NCBI GenBank assembly: GCA_023150475.1
Contig: JAKLKU010000007.1
Span: 1 to 64,000 of the forward strand
Direction of reading: 5' to 3'
From: Planctomycetota bacterium
GTDB lineage: Bacteria; Planctomycetota; UBA1135; GCA-002686595
Length of the DNA: 64,000 bases
Positions within the stretch are counted from its first letter, which is position 1, and every line of letters starts with the position of its first letter. The translations under genes and the position numbers were made by a program. Under the pieces are notes generated by a model. That model was not told where the DNA came from and made no database searches. It saw only the letters and a program-made list of their open reading frames with translations. Shown here one piece after another: positions 1 to 8,000 of the stretch.

Positions 1-10
1 GCCAGACAAA

Positions 11-75
11 GACCGCCACAACCCGTTTTGGTTTCAGCCGCGCCCGAATTTTCGGCGCAACGACGCGGGGCAGTA
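11..75 (-). promoter_or_regulatory. Repeated promoter-like element, copy 1
   Basis: On the minus strand this 65-base stretch begins with TACTGCC, carries CGTTGCGCCGAAAAT, then AACC, 16 bases and GTC. A second copy with the same internal spacing lies at 50205-50269 (about 42 of 65 positions identical by my count). AACC-N16-GTC resembles an ECF-type -35/-10 pair. It starts four bases after the stop codon of the sigma-factor gene and would drive a gene beyond the left edge of the window. The promoter reading is inference; the repeat is seen. Confidence 0.4.
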
Positions 76-78
76 TCG

Positions 79-3000
79 TCAGCGGGCGTTCGACACGATC
101 GTCGCCGTCGCCGCAAGCGTCGTCGCGCCGTCCGCCGCATCCGGCGGGATCTCGAGGCGCAGTGCTTCGGCGCCGGTCGGCTCGATCACGAGCGTCGTCG
201 TCGCTGCTGGGATCGGCAGAGCGTCGAGCGCTTGAGGCGCTGGGAAGAACTCACGGCCGAACGGCGCGCCCCAGTTGGGCCGTAGCTCCTGCAGCCAACC
301 GTGGTCGATTGCGCCTGCTTCGCCGGTATGCAGATAGAGGACCTGGCGGTTCGGGTCGGAACGCATGCGTCCGCCTTCGAGCGTCCCGGAGAATGCGAGT
401 TGCACGCGGCCGCCCGCGTCGAACGCCGTGATTCGGACGTGGCCCGACCAAGGCTCGGCGAATTCGTCGGTGGGGCCGAGGCGGAGTTCCGTGCGTTCGC
501 CGTTGACCAGCGAAAGCGCGAGCCAGCGGCGGGCGAGTTCGACGTCGTGTCCCTCGAGGACCAACGTCTCCTCGACGCTCGTTTCGCGTGCGAGGTCGAC
601 TTCGAACACCTGCGGTTCGCGGATCACGGGCGTCGAGACGGCGAGCCGCACGCGCCGCGCGGGCAAACCGTCGAGCCGCGCTTCGCCGCGCGGTCCGAGT
701 TGGATCGCGCTGCGTCGTTCGGAGGCTCGCACGCGCACCGCGAGTGGCGAGTCGTCCTCGTCGACGATCACCAGCGTCGCGTACGTCACCGGCCGGCCGC
801 GCGGGTCGACGACCCGCACGCGCAGGCTGCGTTCGGGCTCGAGCTCGACGTCGAGCGCGTGCACGCCGACGTCGAGGCCGCGCAGCAAGCGGGTCCACGG
901 TGCGTGCCCGGGAGCCTCGACGTGGACCAGCCAATCGCCGGCCGCGCCCAGCGCGAGCCGGAACTCGCCGCGCGACGTTCCCGTGCCGGGCTCGATGGTG
1001 GTCGTCACGCGGCTCGTGCGCGTCTCGGTGTCGTTCGGCAGCGCCGTGATCGTCGCGCCGGCGAGCTCCGCGCCGCGTGCCGCCCGCAGCTTGCCCGCGA
1101 GCACCACGCCGCTCGCGTCGTCGGCGCGCAGCACGAGCTCGATGTCGGTGCGGTGCGCGCCGACGAGTTCGTTGAGCTCCGGCGCGGCGCGTTCCGCGGA
1201 CCGCACTTCGAGCACGACTTCTTCACGCGCGAGCTCCGTGAAACGGAACTCGCCGTTCGAGTCGGTCTTCGTGCGCGCGAGGTCGAAGTACTCGTGCTGA
1301 TGGCCGACGCCGAAGCGCTCCAAGTCGTCGCTCGGCGGCGTCGCGCGCGCGGTGACGATCCGACCCGCGAGTCCACGGCCCGCATCGTCGCGCACGCGAC
1401 CGGTGAGGCTGCGCCCGGTGTCGAGCACGATGCGTCGCGTCGGCGCGTCGCGGGCGATTTCGAACGGTCCGGCGAGGCGGCCGGCGTGACCCGGCGCGGA
1501 GAGCGAGAGCCATGCCGCCGTGCCCGAGCTCGCGCCGTCGAGCACGATGCGACCCTCCGCGTCGGTGACCACGGTCTCCTTCGAACGACTCGCGCCACGT
1601 TCCGCGTTGGCCGAGCGCAACACGCGCGCGCGCGCGCCGGCGATCGGCTCGCCCCGTTCGTCGACGACGACGAACTCTGCCGGCACGGACTCCGCGAGTT
1701 GCAGCAGCAGCCGTTCGACGGGCGCGTGGACGCTGCGCGTCGTCGTCGCGAAGCCGCGCTTCTTCACCGTCAGTTGGTAACGGCCTTTCGGCGCCCGCTC
1801 GAACTCGAAGCGGCCGTCGAAGCGCGTCGTCGCTTCGAACGAGTCGCGCGCGGCGAACCACGAGTCGGCATGCGAGCTCGAGCGGAAGTCGGCGTCGCCG
1901 CGCGAACGTTCGAGCACCAGCGTGGCACCTGCGAGCGCGTTGCCGTCGCGGTCCTGCACTTCGCCGGCGATCGGCGCCGGTTCGTCGAGCACGAGCTCGA
2001 GGGCCGCGATCGAACGCGCGACCGGCAGATCGGCGATCCACACGTCCGCGGCCGCGCGTTCGTCGCTTTCGGCGAACAACGCGAAACGCCGGGGCAAGTG
2101 GTCGAAGTGGAACGTCCCTGCGGCGTCGGCGGTCGCCGTCGCGAGTGGCGCGAGGTCCCGCGCGGGCTCGTCGTCGTCGTCGAGCGCGTACGCCGTGATC
2201 CGCGCCGCGACCAACGCTTCGCCGAAACGATCGATCGCGCGGCCGTCGACGGAGGTCGAGCCTTCGACCGCGATCGTCCACGGGCCGGGAAGTTCGGCGC
2301 GCTCCGTCGGCGCGAGCCGAGCCGCGTGAGCGAGCGTCGCCGGCGTCGCGTCGATCGCGAGCGAGAAGGGCCGATCCAGCGGCCAAGGCAACGCGAACGC
2401 GCCGTCGCCGTCGGTCGCGCGCTCGACGCTTCGACCGTCGAGTGCGTCGAGCGTCACGCGCGCTCCCGCGAGCGGCTCACCGTCGTCGCGACGCACGATT
2501 CGCACGGCGAGCGTCGGCAGCGTCGGGCCCGCGCTGGTCTCCCTCGGCGCCGCGGCCGCGCTCGAGCTCGCCTGCGGTTCGATCGCGGCGCCCGTTTCGG
2601 CCGGGGCCGAGCGTTCGAGCGCCGCGACGGCCTCGGGCGGCGCCGACGCGCGCGTCAGCGCGAACCACAGGAGGATCGCGCAGCCGACCAGCGCGACGCC
2701 GCCGGTCGCCCAACGCGCGGCGCTCGCGCCGTCGGCGAGCGGCACGCCGCCGGTTGGCGCAGGCAAGGTCCAGAGGAACAGCGACGAGGCCCAACGCGGC
2801 GTGTCGTTGCCGTACTCGCGATCGAGCCGAGCGCGCAACAGCGCCATCGCGCGTTTGACCCGCGTGCGCGCCGTCTCGACCGGCACACCGAGGCGCGCCG
2901 CCATTTCGCGCGGCTCGAGGTCCTCGTAGAAGCGCAGCACGATCGCCGAGCGGTAGGGCTCGTCCATCTCTTCGACGGCGCGCACGACGTGGGCGCGCAC

Positions 3001-3342
3001 TCCGTCGCGTTCGGCGACTTCGGCGGGCGAGAGCTCCGAACGATCGTCTTCGAAGAGCGACTCGTGCTTCTCGCGCCGCACGCGGTGCCGGTGCGTCTGC
3101 ACCACGCGGTTGTGCACGACGCGGGCGATCCACGAACGCAGCGGCGCGTTCGGCTTGCGCGGCCGACGGATCGCCGCGAGCAGCGTTTCCTGGAAGACGT
3201 CGTTGGCGAGCTCGTCGTCGCGCGCGAGCTTCTTCGCCAACGAACGGATGAACCCTTCTTCGGCCAGGACCTCGTCGAGCGGGCTCGCCGGTCCCCCGGA
3301 ACTCCCGAAGCTCGGGGGGCTCTTGATCGGTTCGATCTCCAT
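79..3342 (-). CDS. ECF sigma factor fused to a membrane segment and carboxypeptidase-regulatory-like repeats
   Basis: A 1,087-residue protein. Residues about 33-90 look like sigma-70 region 2 (ANDVFQETLLAA, RSWIARVVHNRV). Residues 119-172 look like region 4 with its helix-turn-helix (MAARLGVPVETARTRVKRA). A single hydrophobic segment follows at about 211-229. The remaining roughly 850 residues are repeated beta-rich units of the type GEPLAGARVTLDALDGR...TDGDGAFAL, typical of carboxypeptidase-regulatory-like (CarboxypepD_reg) domains. I chose the ATG at 3342 because an upstream extension to 3609 is low-complexity and overlaps the divergent gene; GGAGAG lies about 12 bases upstream. With no signal peptide, the sigma part should be cytoplasmic and the repeats extracytoplasmic, which would make one protein both sensor and sigma factor. 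No separate anti-sigma gene is adjacent. A soluble relative lies at 4574-5218. Confidence 0.9.
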   Translation of the reverse strand: MEIEPIKSPPSFGSSGGPASPLDEVLAEEGFIRSLAKKLARDDELANDVFQETLLAAIRRPRKPNAPLRSWIARVVHNRVVQTHRHRVRREKHESLFEDDRSELSPAEVAERDGVRAHVVRAVEEMDEPYRSAIVLRFYEDLEPREMAARLGVPVETARTRVKRAMALLRARLDREYGNDTPRWASSLFLWTLPAPTGGVPLADGASAARWATGGVALVGCAILLWFALTRASAPPEAVAALERSAPAETGAAIEPQASSSAAAAPRETSAGPTLPTLAVRIVRRDDGEPLAGARVTLDALDGRSVERATDGDGAFALPWPLDRPFSLAIDATPATLAHAARLAPTERAELPGPWTIAVEGSTSVDGRAIDRFGEALVAARITAYALDDDDEPARDLAPLATATADAAGTFHFDHLPRRFALFAESDERAAADVWIADLPVARSIAALELVLDEPAPIAGEVQDRDGNALAGATLVLERSRGDADFRSSSHADSWFAARDSFEATTRFDGRFEFERAPKGRYQLTVKKRGFATTTRSVHAPVERLLLQLAESVPAEFVVVDERGEPIAGARARVLRSANAERGASRSKETVVTDAEGRIVLDGASSGTAAWLSLSAPGHAGRLAGPFEIARDAPTRRIVLDTGRSLTGRVRDDAGRGLAGRIVTARATPPSDDLERFGVGHQHEYFDLARTKTDSNGEFRFTELAREEVVLEVRSAERAAPELNELVGAHRTDIELVLRADDASGVVLAGKLRAARGAELAGATITALPNDTETRTSRVTTTIEPGTGTSRGEFRLALGAAGDWLVHVEAPGHAPWTRLLRGLDVGVHALDVELEPERSLRVRVVDPRGRPVTYATLVIVDEDDSPLAVRVRASERRSAIQLGPRGEARLDGLPARRVRLAVSTPVIREPQVFEVDLARETSVEETLVLEGHDVELARRWLALSLVNGERTELRLGPTDEFAEPWSGHVRITAFDAGGRVQLAFSGTLEGGRMRSDPNRQVLYLHTGEAGAIDHGWLQELRPNWGAPFGREFFPAPQALDALPIPAATTTLVIEPTGAEALRLEIPPDAADGATTLAATATIVSNAR

Positions 3343-3472
3343 GGAGCGCGGGCGGCTCTCCCCAACCCGGCTCCCCAGTATCGCCGGCCGACCGGTGGGT
3401 GGTTCAAGTTCGCAGTAAGGTTGCGCCGGCCGAGCTCGGGCCGGGAAGGAAGTACCCTGTGTCGGGGCGCAC

Positions 3473-4105
3473 ATGCTCGAGCGTTGGTCCGACGAAACGA
3501 AATGGGCCGTCAGCGAGGCCCGCCGAGCCGCCGCAGGGGCACCCCGGGCGGCGGTCGACGACGTGCATCTGCTGATCGGCGTGTTGGCGGATCCAGCGAT
3601 GCGCGCCACGCACTGCCTCGAACGCCTCGGCGCGGAAGTCGAAGTTCTGGTGGCGCGCGCCTGGGCGCTGCTCGAGGGTCGGGCGGCCGAGTTCGACGCT
3701 CCGCGGGAGGGCTCCTCGCCGTCCGGCCCCGAGACCGAAGCAGCGAAAGGGGAGCACGAGCCTGCGGACTGGGCCTCCCGCGGGCTGCGCGTCCTGGAGC
3801 TCTCAGAGCGGGTCGCGAGCGAGCTCGGCCACCGCGAAGTCGGCAGCGATCATCTCCTGCTCGCGTCGTTCCGCGCAGGCGGCGACGCGGCCGAGCTCCT
3901 GGTCGAGCTCGGCGTCGAGGACGACGCGCTCGTGCGTGCGTTGCTCGACGAACGCCGCGCGCGGCTCGAGGCGGAGGCGGTGCGAGCGCTCGAACCCATG
4001 GTGCGGGTCCTGCGCGACGCGAGCGTCGTGTGCGAGCGTGCCGGCTCGCCCGAGCTCGCCGCGGAGCTCCGGGCGTTGCTCGCCGGCTTGGAGCGACCGC
4101 GGTGA
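3473..4105 (+). CDS. Stand-alone Clp N-terminal (ClpR) domain protein
   Basis: A 210-residue protein made of two Clp-N-like repeats without any AAA+ ATPase domain. The first repeat (about residues 1-60) has ERWSDETKWAVSEARRAA and VDDVHLLIGVLADP; the second (about 103-165) has LRVLELSERVASELGH and VGSDHLLLASF. These match the ClpA/ClpC substrate-recognition fold (helix, then 'HLLLGL'). An acidic, flexible linker joins the repeats. It probably binds proteins or adaptors rather than unfolding them. It is divergent from the membrane-fused sigma factor, and its TGA overlaps the GTG of the next gene (GTGA), so the two are translationally coupled. Confidence 0.75.
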   Translation: MLERWSDETKWAVSEARRAAAGAPRAAVDDVHLLIGVLADPAMRATHCLERLGAEVEVLVARAWALLEGRAAEFDAPREGSSPSGPETEAAKGEHEPADWASRGLRVLELSERVASELGHREVGSDHLLLASFRAGGDAAELLVELGVEDDALVRALLDERRARLEAEAVRALEPMVRVLRDASVVCERAGSPELAAELRALLAGLERPR

Positions 4106-4557
4106 AGTACGCGCTCGGCGTGCTCGCGCTCCTCGTGTTGCTGGGCTTCGTGTGGTTCTCCCGCGAGCCGGCGTACCGTCCGCTGACGGTCGCGCTCCAA
4201 GCAGACGCGGCGACGCCCGACTCGCGGCGCGAAGGTCCGTTCGAGTGGTGGTCGACGAGCGCGAAGCACGAGCCCGTGTTCCTCGAAGTCGGCAAGTTCG
4301 AAGTGACGCCTCGGCGCGTGCATCCGAGCACCGATTCGGCCGGCAGGTCCGCGCTCGGCATCGAACTGCCGAAGAGCGACGGATCGCGCCTCGGCGATTT
4401 CACGGCACGACACGTCGGACGAACGCTCGTGATCCTTTTCGAGGGCCGCGTGGTGATGCTCGGTGCGCTCGAGGAACCGTTGAATCGGAACTTCGCCGTC
4501 GCAAGCGCTCTCATGCCGGCAGAGATCGCCGAGTTGCGCCGTCGGTTGACGGAGTGA
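4102..4557 (+). CDS. Membrane-anchored protein with a SecD head-like domain
   Basis: A 151-residue protein starting at a GTG that overlaps the preceding stop codon. Residues 2-17 (YALGVLALLVLLGFVWF) form an N-terminal membrane anchor. The C-terminal part (FTARHVGRTLVILFEGRVVMLGALEEP, then a final helix MPAEIAELRRRL) resembles the P1 head subdomain of SecD/SecDF, where the pattern is 'hvGr.lAivldg.vv..p.i..pi'. The export-related assignment rests on this pattern only. The coupling with a Clp-N protein suggests a shared role at the membrane, perhaps in protein quality control, but that is inference. Confidence 0.6.
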   Translation: MKYALGVLALLVLLGFVWFSREPAYRPLTVALQADAATPDSRREGPFEWWSTSAKHEPVFLEVGKFEVTPRRVHPSTDSAGRSALGIELPKSDGSRLGDFTARHVGRTLVILFEGRVVMLGALEEPLNRNFAVASALMPAEIAELRRRLTE

Positions 4558-4573
4558 ACGCGACGCTCGCGGC

Positions 4574-5218
4574 TCAACCTTCGCGCGCCACGCGGCCCGA
4601 GCGGATCCAGGCTGCTTCACGCAGGCGATTCCTGGCGATCCGCTCGGGCGCGTGCGCCGGCGAGCTCTCTTCCTCGGGCATCAACGACATCAACGCGCCG
4701 GCCCAGACTCGGTCGCCGTTCGCACGGCGATCGAGCGTCTGGCGCAGGCGCTCCAATCCCCGTTTGAGACGCGTGCGAACGGTCTCCACGGGACACGCGA
4801 GCAGCGACGCGATCTCCCTCGGCTCGAGCCCCTCGTAGTAGCGCAGCAAGATCACGGTGCGATACGGCTCGTCGATCCGTGCGAGCGCTTCGACGACCAA
4901 GCGCCGCGCTTGTTCGCGTTCGAGATCGTCGGTCGGCGAAGGCAAGGTCTCCGACCGCGCGGTGTGCATCTCGCGCCGTTCGCGGCGCTCGCGTGCGCGA
5001 AACGACTGGATCGCTCGGTTGTACGTCACCCGGGCGAGCCAGGCGCGCACGGTCTCCCTCGCGCGCGGCGGATGTTGGAGCGCCGCGAGCCACGTGTCCT
5101 GCACGACGTCGTCGGCCAGGTCTTGGTCGTGCACCAGTTTCCGCGCGAGTGCGCGCAGGAAACGCTCGTGGTGCACGAACTCGTGCGCGCGGGCTTCGTG
5201 GGAAGGTCTCGGATTCAT
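4574..5218 (-). CDS. ECF-family RNA polymerase sigma factor
   Basis: A 214-residue sigma-70 ECF protein. Region 2 is at about residues 20-82 (ARKLVHDQDLADDVVQDTWLAAL, RAWLARVTYNRAIQ) and region 4 at about 105-162 (YRTVILLRYYEGLEPREIAS, then CPVETVRTRLKRGLERLR). Its sequence is close to the sigma part of the membrane-fused protein at 79-3342, but it stops some 50 residues after region 4 and has no membrane segment. I chose the ATG at 5218 because the frame upstream to 5410 has no sigma-like sequence. No anti-sigma gene is adjacent. It lies 235 bases downstream of the ABC ATPase genes on the same strand. Confidence 0.85.
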   Translation of the reverse strand: MNPRPSHEARAHEFVHHERFLRALARKLVHDQDLADDVVQDTWLAALQHPPRARETVRAWLARVTYNRAIQSFRARERRERREMHTARSETLPSPTDDLEREQARRLVVEALARIDEPYRTVILLRYYEGLEPREIASLLACPVETVRTRLKRGLERLRQTLDRRANGDRVWAGALMSLMPEEESSPAHAPERIARNRLREAAWIRSGRVAREG

Positions 5219-5453
5219 GGCCTCGGACGCGGCCACGAACGAGCTCACGGCGAACGGAACGCGGCGAGCGGAGTCGGGTTCGAGCGCGAGCTCGATCCGT
5301 GGCGCATCTCGGTGGTGTCCGAGGCCAGCGCGCGAGTTTTCGGATTCTCGCGGAAATTCCGGGACGGCATCGACTCGATGCGCGGACGGCGGCACGAGCG
5401 TGTGGGACATGGCGGGGGCGGGCGCTTAGCCCGCCACCCTTGCGCCGGTCACG

Positions 5454-6512
5454 CTACGCCTTCGCGCTCCGAGCGGCGGCGTGCGGGAAGCAGAGCACCC
5501 GCGTCGGCTCGAGCCGGGGGCGCAGCTCGTCGCCGACTCGCGCGGCGAACGTCCGTGGCACGAGCACGTGCAGGTGCTCGTCGCCGAACGCGAGCAGCAA
5601 CACGCGCGTCGGCCCGGTGTCCTCGACGACTTCGACCCGAGCGGCGACCGGGCCGCCGTCCGGCAAGACGTGTTCGGCGCGCACGCCGAGCGTCGCGACG
5701 GTGTCGGCGGGCCGTGGGCATTCGACGAGCGGCGTGCCGCTCGCCGTGCGCCACCAACCGTCGCTCCAACGCGCTTCGAAGAGGTTGATCGCGGGGCTGC
5801 CGAGCTGCCGCGCGACTTCCGGCGAGTTCGGCGCCAAGTAGACGTCACGCGGCGCGCCCGACTGCAACACGCGGCCTGCCGCCAGCACCACGACGCGGTC
5901 CGCCATCGACAGCGCTTCCGCTTGGTCGTGCGTCACGTAAACGAGCGGCGTGCCGAGCGAGCGCACGAGCTCGACCAATTCGACGCGCAGCGACTCGCGC
6001 AGCTTCGCGTCGAGGTTGGTCAGCGGCTCGTCCATCAGGAAGAGCTTCGGCCGGCGCACGATCGCGCGTCCGATCGCGACGCGCTGCATCTCGCCGCCGG
6101 AGAGTTGACGCGCGGGCCGTTCGAGCAAGTGCGGGATGCGCAAGCGTTGCGCCGCTTCGTCGACGCGCGCCGTGATCTCGCTCTCGGCGAGCCCGCGGCC
6201 GGGCGCGCGCAGCGGAAACGCGAGGTTCTCGCGCACCGTCCAACTCGGGTAGAGCGAGAAGTTCTGGAACACGAGCGCGACGTCACGTTCCGCCGGGGAC
6301 ATGTGCGTCGCGTCGCGACCACCGAGCCGCAACGAGCCCGAATCCGGCGTTTCGAGGCCCGCGATCGTGCGCAGGAGCGTCGTCTTGCCCGCGCCGGTCG
6401 CGCCGAGCACGACGACGATCTCGCGTTCGCCGACCTCGAGGTCGACGCCACCCAGCGCCACCGTCGCGCCGAAACGCTTGACGACGCCCGAGAGTTCGAG
6501 CGCGGCGCTCAC
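5454..6512 (-). CDS. Carbohydrate ABC transporter ATP-binding protein (MalK/UgpC type), second copy
   Basis: A 352-residue ATPase of a CUT1-type sugar importer. It shows Walker A (GATGAGKTT), a Q-loop (LVFQNFSLYP), the ABC signature (LSGGEMQR), Walker B (LFLMDEPL) and the switch histidine (YVTHDQAEA). A C-terminal TOBE-like regulatory region follows (LGVRAEHVLPDGG). The start is a GTG at 6512 that overlaps the stop of the preceding ATPase gene (GTGA). Two different ATPases in one operon suggest a heterodimer that serves the permease pair at 14185-15917. The substrate cannot be read from the sequence. Confidence 0.9.
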   Translation of the reverse strand: MSAALELSGVVKRFGATVALGGVDLEVGEREIVVVLGATGAGKTTLLRTIAGLETPDSGSLRLGGRDATHMSPAERDVALVFQNFSLYPSWTVRENLAFPLRAPGRGLAESEITARVDEAAQRLRIPHLLERPARQLSGGEMQRVAIGRAIVRRPKLFLMDEPLTNLDAKLRESLRVELVELVRSLGTPLVYVTHDQAEALSMADRVVVLAAGRVLQSGAPRDVYLAPNSPEVARQLGSPAINLFEARWSDGWWRTASGTPLVECPRPADTVATLGVRAEHVLPDGGPVAARVEVVEDTGPTRVLLLAFGDEHLHVLVPRTFAARVGDELRPRLEPTRVLCFPHAAARSAKA

Positions 6513-7603
6513 GCGGACCTCCGCCCGCTCGTCGGATCGAAGAGCCGCACGTGCGCGCCGTCGAACTCGAGCGCGACTTCTTCGCCCAGCGCGCTCGGCG
6601 CGTTCGCGTCGCCGCGCGCGACGATGCGGCCGAGCGGCGTGTCGACGTGCAGCGAGCGCGACGAACCCAAGTACTCGTCGACGATCACTCGGCCGCGCCA
6701 TGCGCCGTGCGCCGTCGCGGTCGGACGAGCCGCACGCACGAACTCGGCGCGCACTCCGAGGATCGTCGGACCGCTGCGCGCCGTGCGCGACACGGCGAGC
6801 GTGAGCTCGGTGCCGCCGGACGTCGCACGTGGATGGAAGCGCGGACCCTCCGGATGCTCGCGCACTTCGCCCTCGACGAAGTTCATGCCCGGGCTGCCGA
6901 CGAACTTGGCGACGAACAGCGTCGCGGGCTCGTCGTAGACTTCGAGCGGCGGCGCGTCTTGCAGGATCACGCCGTCCGCCATCACGACGATCCGATCGGC
7001 GAGGCGCAGCGCCTCTTCCTGGTCGTGCGTGACGTAGACGGTGGTCACTCGCGACGCGAGCTGCCGCGCACGGACGAACTCGCACATCTCGAGCCGTCGA
7101 TCGGAGTCGAGCGTGCCGAGCGGCTCGTCCATCAACCACGCCGCCGGCTTGCGCACCATCGCGCGGGCGAGCGAGACGCGTTGTTGGTCGCCGCCCGAGA
7201 GCTCGCGCGGCATGCGCGCGAGCAGCGCGTCGAGCCCGAGCTCGTGCGCGACGTCGCGGACCATCGCCTGACGTTCGGCGCGGGGCATGCCGCTCGCTTC
7301 GAGCGGGAAGCCGATGTTCTCCGCGACCGTGAGGTGCGGATAGAGCGCGTAGAACTGGAACACGAACCCGACGTCGCGCTCCGACGGCCGCAGGTGCGTC
7401 ACGTCGCGGCCCGCGAGCCGGATCGTCCCGCCGGTCGCGAGCTCGAGCCCGGCGATCATGCGCAGCGTCGTCGTCTTGCCGCAGCCCGACGGGCCGAGCA
7501 GGACGACGAACTGGCCCTCGTCGATGGCCAGGTCGACGCCTTTGACGGCGCGCGTGCCGTTCGGGTAGGTCTTCTCGACCTTCGAGAGCTCGAGGAAGCT
7601 CAC
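6509..7603 (-). CDS. Carbohydrate ABC transporter ATP-binding protein (MalK/UgpC type), first copy
   Basis: A 364-residue ATPase with Walker A (GPSGCGKTT), Q-loop (FVFQFYALYPH), signature (LSGGDQQR), Walker B (AWLMDEPLGTLD) and H-loop (YVTHDQEEA), followed by a TOBE-type C-terminal domain (ILGVRAEFVRAARP). The start is a GTG at 7603 overlapping the stop of the small membrane protein gene. It is coupled again by GTGA to the second ATPase, so 7836-5454 reads as a tight three-gene operon. It probably pairs with the second ATPase under the two permeases encoded about 7 kb upstream on the same strand. Confidence 0.9.
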   Translation of the reverse strand: MSFLELSKVEKTYPNGTRAVKGVDLAIDEGQFVVLLGPSGCGKTTTLRMIAGLELATGGTIRLAGRDVTHLRPSERDVGFVFQFYALYPHLTVAENIGFPLEASGMPRAERQAMVRDVAHELGLDALLARMPRELSGGDQQRVSLARAMVRKPAAWLMDEPLGTLDSDRRLEMCEFVRARQLASRVTTVYVTHDQEEALRLADRIVVMADGVILQDAPPLEVYDEPATLFVAKFVGSPGMNFVEGEVREHPEGPRFHPRATSGGTELTLAVSRTARSGPTILGVRAEFVRAARPTATAHGAWRGRVIVDEYLGSSRSLHVDTPLGRIVARGDANAPSALGEEVALEFDGAHVRLFDPTSGRRSA

Positions 7604-7836
7604 GCGCGTTCCTCGTGAGGTTGCGCCCCCGGTGCCGAAGAGCGCGCGGAAGAGCGCGCCGGCAAGTGCGCCGCGAAGATCTGCGCCAGCGTCGAGACGA
7701 GCGTGACGAAGAACCCGACGCGGAACCCGCCCGACCACCAAGGTTGCAGCAGGATCGCGACGCCGACCGCCATGCCGACGAGCGTCAGACGATCGAAACG
7801 CTCGCCGAGCGTCGTGTTCCGCGCACCGTCCGACAT
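7600..7836 (-). CDS. Small membrane protein in the ABC ATPase operon
   Basis: A 78-residue protein with two hydrophobic stretches (LTLVGMAVGVAILLQPWW and VGFFVTLVSTLAQIFAA) joined by a short loop, so it probably spans the membrane twice. It is the first gene of the ATPase operon and its stop overlaps the GTG of the first ATPase. I do not recognise a family. Its place in the operon suggests an accessory role in the sugar importer. A TAGACT element nine bases before the ATG may be its promoter -10. Confidence 0.65.
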   Translation of the reverse strand: MSDGARNTTLGERFDRLTLVGMAVGVAILLQPWWSGGFRVGFFVTLVSTLAQIFAAHLPARSSARSSAPGAQPHEERA

Positions 7837-7845
7837 CGGCGCGCG

Positions 7846-7851
7846 AGTCTA
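7846..7851 (-). promoter_or_regulatory. TAGACT -10-like element next to a start codon
   Basis: TAGACT on the minus strand lies nine bases before the ATG at 7836. It is one of six similarly placed TANNNT hexamers in the window and may give a leaderless or nearly leaderless mRNA. No convincing -35 is seen. Confidence 0.3.
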
Positions 7852-8000
7852 GCGAGGCTCGCGGCCCGCGCGAGGGCCGGGGCGAGCGCGATCGGCCGGA
7901 TGCGCAGCGGGCCGGCGCGTCGTACGACGCTCCGGCCCAGCGAGCCGACGTCGCACCACCCGCGGGCGGTGCGACGTCCGAGCGGGAAGTCAACTCGCGT

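Noticed and set aside
301..4557. A 1,418-codon open frame on the plus strand antisense to the membrane-fused sigma factor
   Set aside because: Only its last 152 codons (from GTG 4102) look like protein. The rest mirrors the real minus-strand gene, as is common in GC-rich DNA.
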